IMG/VR virus record: IMGVR_UViG_3300020281_000001
Span: 1 to 64,000 of that record
Origin: a virus
Length of the DNA stretch: 64,000 bases
Reading direction: 5' to 3' (one strand)
Made by a program: the position numbers and the translations under genes. Shown piece by piece: positions 9,735 through 16,537 of this stretch (its first letter is position 1; every line of letters begins with the position of its first letter). The notes under the pieces were generated by a model. That model searched no databases. It had not been told where the DNA came from and was given only the letters and a program-made list of their open reading frames with translations.

Positions 9735-10613
9735 ATGCCAAAACAACCATTTTATAAAATAGGTAGCGTTTTTAATCAAATAGGTAATACTAAACAAGAT
9801 CCAAACAAAGGTGAAGGTCCTGATTACAAAACATATACTGATCCTAAAACAAACACAAAAGGTAAATTAGATTCCGGTAGATCTTATGCTGAAGCATATA
9901 AAATTGCTAAAGATAAAGGCTTAACTGTTCCTGGTGAAAGTCAAAAACAATATAGTGATTTTGCTAAAAAACAATTAGCTAATTATAGAGAAACAGGTGT
10001 ATGGATGAGTAGAAAAGATTTAGGATTTCAAGATAGATATGACACCGATGGTAGAAACACTACTAGTTCTTCAGGTGGAAACGCAAGCAATAAAGCTATT
10101 GATTCTTCAAGTAAAGTAAACATTGATCCTTCTAAATATATGAAAGATTATTCTAAAAACTTAATTGGTCCTGATCCTATGAAAGTAAAAACCAACTTAA
10201 CTAGTGGTAAAGAAAAAGGTTTAGTACGTAGAGCTTTACAAGGTAAATTTGAAGGTGAATTAGTTGATAAAAACTTAGCTAGACTAGGAACTGGAAGAGC
10301 TGGAAAACAATTTATAAGATCTCTAAAAAAAGAAAGTGCAGCAGAGGGAATGACTGGAAGAGAAAGAAGATTACAAAAACAATTAGCTAAAGCTACAGCT
10401 AATATGGCAGCCGCTGGCGGATCTGTAACTAAATCAAGAGATGGTAAAGTTATAAATAGATCAAATACTGGTAATATAGGTATTAATGCTGATGCTGCTT
10501 TTAAAGGTAGAGCTAGAAGAAAAGCTTTTAGAGCTGTAAAAAGAGCAAACAGAATATCTAGTAGAATGAAAGCTTACGAAGGAGATAATTATTCTAGAGC
10601 TTTTGAAAAATAA
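9735..10613 (+). CDS. Hypothetical 292-aa basic protein
   Basis: The protein starts MPKQPFYKIGSVFNQIGNTK and has a low-complexity N-terminal half. The C-terminal half (from about residue 155) is strongly basic and helical: GLVRRALQGKFEGE, GMTGRERRLQKQLAKATANM, and ARRKAFRAVKRANRISSRM. This could contact DNA or act inside the capsid. No enzyme motif is seen. It is the last gene before a 90-bp gap containing G+C-rich hairpins. Confidence 0.6.
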   Translation: MPKQPFYKIGSVFNQIGNTKQDPNKGEGPDYKTYTDPKTNTKGKLDSGRSYAEAYKIAKDKGLTVPGESQKQYSDFAKKQLANYRETGVWMSRKDLGFQDRYDTDGRNTTSSSGGNASNKAIDSSSKVNIDPSKYMKDYSKNLIGPDPMKVKTNLTSGKEKGLVRRALQGKFEGELVDKNLARLGTGRAGKQFIRSLKKESAAEGMTGRERRLQKQLAKATANMAAAGGSVTKSRDGKVINRSNTGNIGINADAAFKGRARRKAFRAVKRANRISSRMKAYEGDNYSRAFEK

Positions 10614-10614
10614 T

Positions 10615-10664
10615 CCCGTGTGGACTGGGTTATAATATAGTCGCGGGTGGAGAGAACGCACCCG
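10615..10664 (+). promoter_or_regulatory. G+C-rich overlapping hairpins, possible terminator or leader switch
   Basis: This short stretch is much richer in G+C than its surroundings. Hairpin 1 pairs CCCG (10615-10618) with CGGG (10644-10647) and GACT (10623-10626) with AGTC (10639-10642). Hairpin 2 pairs CGGGTG (10644-10649) with CACCCG (10659-10664). Both use the same GGG, so they exclude each other. No T-run follows at once, so a simple intrinsic terminator is unlikely. Control of the downstream 10832 gene is inferred. Confidence 0.4.
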
Positions 10665-10705
10665 GATCAATCGTTACATGTTTTTAGATTTTTAAATATA
10701 AAGAT

Positions 10706-10774
10706 ATGAGCAAATACGAATATATATATAGAGGTATTAGTTATACTCCTAAAAACAATAAAAAACAGAATTAG
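10706..10774 (+). CDS. Putative 22-aa micropeptide
   Basis: A short ORF reading MSKYEYIYRGISYTPKNNKK plus two residues. The Y-x-Y-R-G-x-x-Y-x-P pattern recalls the short beta-hairpin family around DUF4278 (KYTYRGVSYEY-type). It lies between the hairpins and the A/C-rich leader. At 22 codons it may be chance; the motif is the only support. Confidence 0.3.
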   Translation: MSKYEYIYRGISYTPKNNKKQN

Positions 10775-10779
10775 AACTG

Positions 10780-10831
10780 TATAAATCTAACCAATAACAA
10801 TAACAACAACAATAACAAAAACAAAAACAAA
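10780..10831 (+). promoter_or_regulatory. Unstructured CAA-rich 5' leader
   Basis: Directly before the ATG at 10832 is about 35 bp of repeated AACAA/AACAAT units with no G and no Shine-Dalgarno sequence. Such unstructured A/C-rich leaders favour ribosome entry when no anti-SD pairing is used, as in Bacteroidota. This suggests high expression of the following gene. The expression claim is inference. Confidence 0.4.
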
Positions 10832-11227
10832 ATGGCAAAATTTATAAAATTTCCAATAGTTAAAGATAGCGCGGCTCAGCCACTAGGCCCATCTTATGAT
10901 GTTTTAATTAACATTGAAGATATAGCTAAAATCGCAGCTACAGGTAACACTGGACAAAATGCAAAAACTTTAGTTGTTAGCTACAAGCAATCAGCTATTG
11001 GCACACCAGACGCTACAAATCCAAAAACAGCTACGTTTGCTGTTCATGCAGATACTGATGGATCTGTAAACCCAACGCTTACTACTGGTCAACCTAATAC
11101 TATTTACAATGCGGTAAATAAAGCATTAACTGCTAACCCAGGTGGTGTTTCTTCTACTGTACAACTAGGTAAAGATCAAGCGGCTACTCCGCTACAAATG
11201 TACTTTAGTGCAGTAACATACGCATAG
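10832..11227 (+). CDS. Putative abundant virion protein, 131 aa
   Basis: The protein starts MAKFIKFPIVKDSAAQPLGP and is compact, Ala/Thr-rich and beta-type, with no cysteine and no charged low-complexity tract. It has its own long A/C-rich leader and an isolated position, which suggest strong expression, as for a decoration or minor capsid protein. Relative to its neighbours it has somewhat more G+C at third positions. I do not recognise a family; the virion role is inferred. Confidence 0.6.
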   Translation: MAKFIKFPIVKDSAAQPLGPSYDVLINIEDIAKIAATGNTGQNAKTLVVSYKQSAIGTPDATNPKTATFAVHADTDGSVNPTLTTGQPNTIYNAVNKALTANPGGVSSTVQLGKDQAATPLQMYFSAVTYA

Positions 11228-11231
11228 TATT

Positions 11232-11387
11232 ATGAAGTCACAAGGATTAGGCGATTCAATAGAAAAGTTTACTACTAAAACAGGTATTAAGACCATTGTT
11301 GATAAAGTCAGCGAAGGTCTTAATATTCCTTGTGGTTGTCAATCACGTAAAGAAGCGTTGAATAAAATGTTTCCATATAAACAATAA
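11232..11387 (+). CDS. Small Cys-containing hypothetical protein
   Basis: A 51-residue ORF (MKSQGLGDSIEKFTTKTGIK) with a C-terminal NIPCGCQSRKEALNKMFPYK motif. A CGC...ALN-MFP ending is recurrent in small phage proteins near structural genes. The stop TAA shares its last base with the next ATG (TAATG). The cysteine pair could bind metal, but two cysteines alone are not a site. Function unknown. Confidence 0.6.
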   Translation: MKSQGLGDSIEKFTTKTGIKTIVDKVSEGLNIPCGCQSRKEALNKMFPYKQ

Positions 11388-11692
11388 TGGCTTTTAAAAT
11401 AAATAGACCTTATCCTAATTATTCTACTCCAATACATGAAGTAGCTTTAGAAGAAGGTGTTTTAGGTAAAGCGGATAGAAATGGAAATATATTAATTAAT
11501 AAAAAAATAACAGATCCAAAGCAAAGAGAAGATGTTATCAAACATGAAGAAGTACATATCAAACAAATGAAAGATGGTATTTTAGATTATGACGATAAAT
11601 ATGTTTATTATAGAGGTAAACGTTATGCCAGATCAAAAATGAAAGAGGGTAGTCCAACTTTGCAATGGGAAAAAGATGCAAATAAAAAATAA
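11387..11692 (+). CDS. HExxH metallopeptidase-like protein
   Basis: A 101-residue protein with the zincin motif in DVIKHEEVHIKQMKDGILDY (HEEVH, about residues 56-60). It is followed by YDDKYVYYRGKRYARSK. The short length and the helix carrying HExxH resemble minimal phage-encoded zincins of the DUF4157 type. It could process a head or tail protein or act on host envelope. The third zinc ligand is not obvious. The gene is tightly packed between neighbours. Confidence 0.6.
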   Translation: MAFKINRPYPNYSTPIHEVALEEGVLGKADRNGNILINKKITDPKQREDVIKHEEVHIKQMKDGILDYDDKYVYYRGKRYARSKMKEGSPTLQWEKDANKK

Positions 11693-11696
11693 TAAA

Positions 11697-11984
11697 ATGG
11701 GAAAAGGAAATAAATCAGTAAGTCAAGTACATCCTATAATGAAGCACATGAGTAACAGTGCTTTTAGACAAGAAGGTGTAGCTCAAGAAAAAAAAGATCT
11801 TATGGAAGATATGCCAGTAGATAAAGATGCAACTAGCAGAGGTATGTCTAAATATGGTCCACTTAAAGCTCATCATCCTATGAAAAAAATGGGTAGTATG
11901 AAAAAAGATGGTCTGCCTAAACACGGTCAACCATTTCATGCTTATGGAAAACCACCTATGAATAAATTAGGTTATAAAGAATAG
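11697..11984 (+). CDS. Basic Met/His/Lys-rich hypothetical protein
   Basis: I choose the ATG at 11697 (MGKGNKSVSQVHPIMKHMSN) because it lies 4 bp after the previous stop; an upstream in-frame ATG would overlap that gene. The 95-residue product is rich in Lys, Met, His and Gly (KAHHPMKKMGSMKKDGLPKH) and probably unstructured. No motif is recognised. Its basic nature suits a small DNA-associated or head-interior protein, but this is speculation from composition. Confidence 0.55.
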   Translation: MGKGNKSVSQVHPIMKHMSNSAFRQEGVAQEKKDLMEDMPVDKDATSRGMSKYGPLKAHHPMKKMGSMKKDGLPKHGQPFHAYGKPPMNKLGYKE

Positions 11985-11986
11985 AC

Positions 11987-12367
11987 ATGTGGAAATTACT
12001 ACTAGGTCTTCTTAAAGGAGGTGATGGTAGAAAATCTGTCGCTGGAGGTTTAGCTTGGGAAATAAGAGAAGCCATTAAAGGTAAAGAACTTGATCCAGAA
12101 AAATTAATAGAATTACAAACAAAAATCAATATGGTTGAAGCCTCGCATAGAACTTTATTTGTTGCGGGGTGGCGACCTTTTGTAGGTTGGATATGTGGTT
12201 TTGCTTTAGCGTATAATTTTGTTATTCGTGATTTATTTATATGGATTACAAAATCAACAGACGTACCACCACCACTACAAATGGAACATTTAATGACTGT
12301 ACTATTAGGTATGTTAGGATTAGGTGGACTTAGAACTTATGAAAAAATAAAAGACAAAGTAAAATAA
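11987..12367 (+). CDS. 3-TM holin family protein
   Basis: A 126-residue protein matching the gene-transfer-agent/phage 3-TM holin pattern: a short N-terminal helix, a conserved SHRTLFVAGWRPFVGWICGF block (residues 53-72) and LAYNFVIRDLF. A final GMLGLGGLRTYEKIKDK follows. These proteins sit in the inner membrane and permit lysis. It lies 2 bp after the previous gene, far from the M15 peptidase at 42401, so lysis genes are split. Family assignment is good; holin activity is inferred. Confidence 0.8.
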   Translation: MWKLLLGLLKGGDGRKSVAGGLAWEIREAIKGKELDPEKLIELQTKINMVEASHRTLFVAGWRPFVGWICGFALAYNFVIRDLFIWITKSTDVPPPLQMEHLMTVLLGMLGLGGLRTYEKIKDKVK

Positions 12368-12369
12368 AA

Positions 12370-12981
12370 ATGGGATATTATCAAAATAATTTAAGTGATT
12401 TTGCAACCGGTGGAATAGAGTTGCAAGAATCTAAAACACTAAAAGCAGCTGCATTAAGTAATTTATCTACTAATACTATAGCTGGTTTACCAGCAAGTAG
12501 TAGCGCTATTGTATATGCCACTGGAGGTACATATCCTGGAGCTGCTAGTCTTGAAACAGTAAGTATACCAAGAGGTGTTACTTTAGGCGCAACGTTTTTA
12601 GTTGCTACAGATGGAGCTGGTGCGGTAACTAGTGTTACTGTTGCAAACCAAGGACCAAATGTTGGTGGTTCTGGACAAACAATAGAATTTAGTTTAGCCT
12701 CATTAAATTTAGCTTTTGGTTCAACAGGAATAACAGGAGCTCTTACAGCTACTATTGCTGGAGGTGATTTAGAAAGACCAAGCGGTATATTTAATGAGAA
12801 AAAACCTGCTTTATATGTAGGAGGTACAGGTGATATAAAATTAACGTTAGCGTCTGACTCACAACCTATAATAGTAAAAAGTATAGCAGCAAGCACAATT
12901 TTACCCTTTGCTGTATCAAGGGTATATAATTTAACAAGTGATACAGAAACAACAGCAACAGAAATTATAGCGCTGTTATAA
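12370..12981 (+). CDS. Putative virion protein, 203 aa
   Basis: The protein starts MGYYQNNLSDFATGGIELQE and has a beta-rich Gly/Thr/Ala composition. A repeated GVTLGATFLVATDGAGAVTS and TIEFSLASLNLAFGST texture is typical of small phage structural proteins. The C-terminal half contains KLTLASDSQPIIVKSIAAS. It sits between the holin and the packaging module. No enzymatic motif is present. A head decoration or fibre-accessory role is possible. Confidence 0.6.
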   Translation: MGYYQNNLSDFATGGIELQESKTLKAAALSNLSTNTIAGLPASSSAIVYATGGTYPGAASLETVSIPRGVTLGATFLVATDGAGAVTSVTVANQGPNVGGSGQTIEFSLASLNLAFGSTGITGALTATIAGGDLERPSGIFNEKKPALYVGGTGDIKLTLASDSQPIIVKSIAASTILPFAVSRVYNLTSDTETTATEIIALL

Positions 12982-13009
12982 CAATAATTATTAATTTAAA
13001 TTTAATCAA

Positions 13010-13276
13010 ATGACAAAAAAAACAAAAGAAGCTAAAAAGCTTACAGATAATCAACTAGCTACTATTAGAAAACAACAAGAAGAAATTGCTCAAATATTAA
13101 AAGATGTGGGGTTTTTAGAAACTCAAAAACACGGATTACTACACAAATATGCAGGCGTTGTGGAAAAAGTAGAAGAGTTTAAAGTAGAATTAGAAAAAGA
13201 ATATGGTGCTGTAAATATTAACTTAGAAGACGGTACATGTACGCCTATAGAAGAAAAAACAAAAAAAAGTGAGTAA
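13010..13276 (+). CDS. Coiled-coil hypothetical protein, 88 aa
   Basis: A highly charged, helical protein (MTKKTKEAKKLTDNQLATIR). Heptad-like runs QEEIAQILKDVGFLETQKH and VVEKVEEFKVELEKEYG suggest a coiled coil over residues 15-70, then a short strand INLEDGTCTPIEE. Similar small coiled-coil proteins often precede head genes in marine phages. It overlaps the next gene by 8 bp. Function unknown. Confidence 0.65.
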   Translation: MTKKTKEAKKLTDNQLATIRKQQEEIAQILKDVGFLETQKHGLLHKYAGVVEKVEEFKVELEKEYGAVNINLEDGTCTPIEEKTKKSE

Positions 13277-13496
13277 TGTTATAAGAAAAATCAGTATTGG
13301 ATCTGATTATAAAAATGACGCTATGCACTATGCTGTAGGCCAACAAGTATATGGTGGTCATACTATTTCACATATATTATGTGATGAAGAAAGTCAATCA
13401 TATAATATTTTTATAAAAAAAGACGATGAGGTATTGCCTTGGAAAAAATTTAATTCTCAAATGGCAGTATCTGTTGAATATGATTTAGAATATTAA
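13269..13496 (+). CDS. Small beta-type hypothetical protein, GTG start
   Basis: A 75-residue protein (SNVIRKISIGSDYKNDAMHY after the initiator). The GTG at 13269 lies inside the end of the preceding gene, and the stop shares one base with the next ATG, giving a tightly coupled trio. The sequence AVGQQVYGGHTISHILCDEE looks like a small beta barrel. No motif is recognised. A later ATG (at DAMHY) is an alternative start. Confidence 0.6.
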   Translation: MSNVIRKISIGSDYKNDAMHYAVGQQVYGGHTISHILCDEESQSYNIFIKKDDEVLPWKKFNSQMAVSVEYDLEY

Positions 13497-14098
13497 TGAA
13501 TAGTATATATCAATTTATTATAAAACCTGTAGGTGAAAGATATAATAATAAATTAAAAATAAACAATACAGAACTTATACTTAATTCAAGCATATCAAAT
13601 CATAAATTTATAAATAGACACGCTGAAGTAGTTTCTGTTCCTCTTGCTTATAAAACAAACATAAAAAAGGGTGACACAATTATAGTACATCATAATTTAT
13701 TTAGAAGATATTATAATTTAAAAGGCAAATCAGTAAATAGCACTAAGTTTTTTAAGGACGATTTATATTTTGCACACCCATCTCAAGTTTATATGTATTA
13801 TAAAAAAGAGTGGAAAACAAACGCTGATTATTGTTTTGTAAAACCAGTATTAGAAAAAGATACATATAAAAATACTAAATTAGTAAAAAATACTGGAATA
13901 TTAAAATATACAAATAGCACATTAGAAGCCCTTAAAATTAATACAGGAGATCTCGTTGGGTTTAAAAGTAATAGAGAGTTTGAGTTTATTATAGATAATG
14001 AACTTTTATATTGTATGGAATCAAATGATATTTTATTTAAATATGGAAACAAACAAAACAAAAAAACGTATAATCCAAGCTGGGCAAAAAGCAGTTGA
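13496..14098 (+). CDS. Tandem cpn10-like (double GroES-fold) protein
   Basis: A 200-residue protein in which two halves each read like a divergent cpn10. First half: IIKPVGERYNN...AEVVSVPLAYKTNIKKGDTI, then VHHNLFR. Second half: FVKPVLEKDTYKNTKLVKNT, GILKYTN, INTGDLVGFKSNREFEFIID and ESNDILFKYG, closely following the GD-V-F...EF-IDGE...DIL layout of GroES. It is separate from the true groES at 7861 and lies just before the terminase genes. It may be an assembly co-chaperone akin to T4 gp31 in role. The fold call is by pattern; function is inferred. Confidence 0.6.
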   Translation: MNSIYQFIIKPVGERYNNKLKINNTELILNSSISNHKFINRHAEVVSVPLAYKTNIKKGDTIIVHHNLFRRYYNLKGKSVNSTKFFKDDLYFAHPSQVYMYYKKEWKTNADYCFVKPVLEKDTYKNTKLVKNTGILKYTNSTLEALKINTGDLVGFKSNREFEFIIDNELLYCMESNDILFKYGNKQNKKTYNPSWAKSS

Positions 14099-14315
14099 AG
14101 AATTAATAAAAGTAGCTAAAGAAAAAATTGTAGATTCAGAAGATGATGTATCAGCTGATAGATTAAAAAACGCAGCTGCTACAAAAAAACTAGCTATATT
14201 TGATGCTTTTGAAATATTATCAAGAATTGAAGAAGAAGAAAATATAATTAATTCTATTAATAAAAACACTAAAGCTTCTAGTTTTGGAGGCTTTGCTGAA
14301 GGAAGATCAAGATAA
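14043..14315 (+). CDS. Putative terminase small subunit
   Basis: I start at the ATG 14043 (METNKTKKRIIQAGQKAVEE), which overlaps the preceding gene by 56 bp; an earlier in-frame ATG adds a fully overlapping tail. The 90-residue helical protein (ADRLKNAAATKKLAIFDAFE, ILSRIEEEEN) lies directly before the large terminase, and the stop shares an A with its ATG. Position, size and helical character fit a small packaging subunit that recognises DNA. No HTH is clear. Confidence 0.55.
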   Translation: METNKTKKRIIQAGQKAVEELIKVAKEKIVDSEDDVSADRLKNAAATKKLAIFDAFEILSRIEEEENIINSINKNTKASSFGGFAEGRSR

Positions 14316-16537
14316 TGTATACAAACACTTTATATAAAATTTTACCTGATCATATAAAACCTAAAATTATAAAAAATAATAATAGGTATAAAAAATGGAA
14401 ACCAGGTTATAACAAAGAACATGATGTTGTTGTTATAAGTAAAACAGGTAAAATAGGTGAGATATATGAAGTACAAAATTTAAAAATAGCTTTACCTTTA
14501 GTTGAAAAAGCTTATAAAAGATCTAAAAATAAAACAGATCAATACTGGGAAATATTTGAATACCCTAAAGAATTATCAAAACTTAAAACAGTTTTTGATT
14601 GGAATCAAACATCATTAGATTTTAAAAACACTTGGTATGACTATATTGATGAAGAATTTAAAAGACGTGAAGAAGGCTTTTGTTTCTATAACAATGGTGT
14701 TCCTACTTATATTACTGGTTCTCATTATATGTACTTGCAGTGGACAAAAATTGATGTTGGGAACGCAGAGTTTAGAGAAGCCAACAGAATTTTCTTTATC
14801 TTCTGGGAGGCATGTAAGTTGGATACCAGGTCATATGGATTGTGCTATCTCAAGAATAGAAGATCCGGATTTTCATTTATGGCTTCGTCAGAATTGGTAC
14901 ATCAGGCAACAATATCAAGTGATTCACGGTATGGGATACTTTCAAAGACTGGAGCTGATGCAAAGAAAATGTTTACAGACAAAGTTGTACCAATATCTGT
15001 CAACTACCCATTTTTCTTTAAACCCATTCAGGACGGTATGGATCGCCCCAAAACTGAATTGGCATACAGGGTACCGGCCTCAAAATTCACAAGGCGAAAG
15101 ATTGATCAGAACGAACGTCCCGAGGAACTCGTTGGGCTCGACACCACGATCGACTGGAAGAACACCGGTGATAACTCGTACGACGGGGAGAAACTCAAAT
15201 TACTCGCCCATGATGAATCGGGTAAATGGGAGAGACCAGACAACATCCTCAACAACTGGAGGGTCACGAAGACGACATTAAGATTAGGTAGTAGAATTAT
15301 AGGTAGATGTATGATGGGTTCTACATCTAATGCTTTAGATAAAGGAGGTAATAATTTTAAAAAACTGTATGATGCATCAGATGTCACAAAAAGAAACCGC
15401 AACGGACAGACTAATTCAGGATTATATAGTTTGTTCATACCTATGGAATGGAATTACGAAGGATACCTTAACGCTTATGGGTTTCCTGTATTCGAAACTC
15501 CAAAAAAACCAGTCAAAAGTATTGATGGATCCAACATTGACATCGGTGTTATCTCACACTGGGAAAATGAAGTTGAAGGATTAAAAAACGATCAAGATGG
15601 TTTAAACGAATTTTATCGTCAGTTTCCACGAACAGAAAAACATGCTTTTAGAGATGAAGCAAAACAATCTTTATTTAATCTAACTAAAATTTATGAACAA
15701 ATTGATTATAATGAAGATTTAAAAAACACTAATGTAATTACAAAAGGTAATTTTCAATGGGAAAATGGAATTAAAGATACTAGAGTTATATTTATACCTA
15801 ATAATAATGGTAGGTTTTTAATTTCATGGGTACCAAACAGTGATTTACAAAATAAATATATTATAAAAAACGGTATAAAATATCCAGGAAATGATCATAC
15901 AGGCGCATTTGGTTGTGATCCATATGATATTTCAGGAACTGTTGATGGTAGAGGATCTAAAGCTTCTTTACACGGTTTAACTAAGTTTTCAATGGAAGAT
16001 GTACCACCTAATTTATTTTTTTTAGAATATATTGCAAGGCCTCAAACAGCGGAAATATTTTTTGAAGATGTTTTAATGGCTTTAGTTTTTTATGGTATGC
16101 CATTACTTGCAGAAAATAATAAACCTAGATTATTATATTATTTAAAAAGAAGAGGTTATAGAGGATATTCTATGAATCGTCCTGATAAAGTATATAATAA
16201 ATTATCTATTACCGAAAGAGAAATAGGTGGTATACCTAATTCAAGTGAAGATATAAAACAAGCACATGCTGCTGCAATAGAAGACTATATTGAAAATTTT
16301 ATTGGATTTAACAATGAAAGATATGGTGATATGTATTTTCAAAGAACACTAGAAGATTGGGCTAAGTTTAATATGAATAATAGAACTAAACATGATGCTT
16401 CAATAAGTTCTGGTTTAGCTATTATGGCTTGTAATAAAAATAGATACACGCCTACAGTAAAAAGAACTATAAATAATTTACCTTTAGACTTTAAAAAGTA
16501 TAATAATAAAGGAGTAACTTCAAAAATACTAAATTAA
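14315..16537 (+). CDS. terL: Terminase large subunit
   Basis: A 740-residue ATPase-nuclease that packages DNA into proheads. A variant Walker A is seen in CYLKNRRSGFSFMASSE (near residue 180) and a Walker B in LKLLAHDESGKW (near residue 300). The nuclease domain begins around GAFGCDPYDISGT (near residue 532), with an RNase H-like acidic residue. It is long for a terminase. Bases about 14765-15295 are strikingly G+C-rich at third positions compared with the flanks, with the frame intact. It follows the small subunit directly and abuts the portal gene. Confidence 0.92.
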   Translation: MYTNTLYKILPDHIKPKIIKNNNRYKKWKPGYNKEHDVVVISKTGKIGEIYEVQNLKIALPLVEKAYKRSKNKTDQYWEIFEYPKELSKLKTVFDWNQTSLDFKNTWYDYIDEEFKRREEGFCFYNNGVPTYITGSHYMYLQWTKIDVGNAEFREANRIFFIFWEACKLDTRSYGLCYLKNRRSGFSFMASSELVHQATISSDSRYGILSKTGADAKKMFTDKVVPISVNYPFFFKPIQDGMDRPKTELAYRVPASKFTRRKIDQNERPEELVGLDTTIDWKNTGDNSYDGEKLKLLAHDESGKWERPDNILNNWRVTKTTLRLGSRIIGRCMMGSTSNALDKGGNNFKKLYDASDVTKRNRNGQTNSGLYSLFIPMEWNYEGYLNAYGFPVFETPKKPVKSIDGSNIDIGVISHWENEVEGLKNDQDGLNEFYRQFPRTEKHAFRDEAKQSLFNLTKIYEQIDYNEDLKNTNVITKGNFQWENGIKDTRVIFIPNNNGRFLISWVPNSDLQNKYIIKNGIKYPGNDHTGAFGCDPYDISGTVDGRGSKASLHGLTKFSMEDVPPNLFFLEYIARPQTAEIFFEDVLMALVFYGMPLLAENNKPRLLYYLKRRGYRGYSMNRPDKVYNKLSITEREIGGIPNSSEDIKQAHAAAIEDYIENFIGFNNERYGDMYFQRTLEDWAKFNMNNRTKHDASISSGLAIMACNKNRYTPTVKRTINNLPLDFKKYNNKGVTSKILN

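Noticed and set aside
14637-15281. A 214-codon open frame inside the terminase gene in another frame
   Set aside because: It coincides with the G+C-rich island, where stops are scarce in all frames, and its product shows no recognisable domain; the terL frame is clearly coding there.
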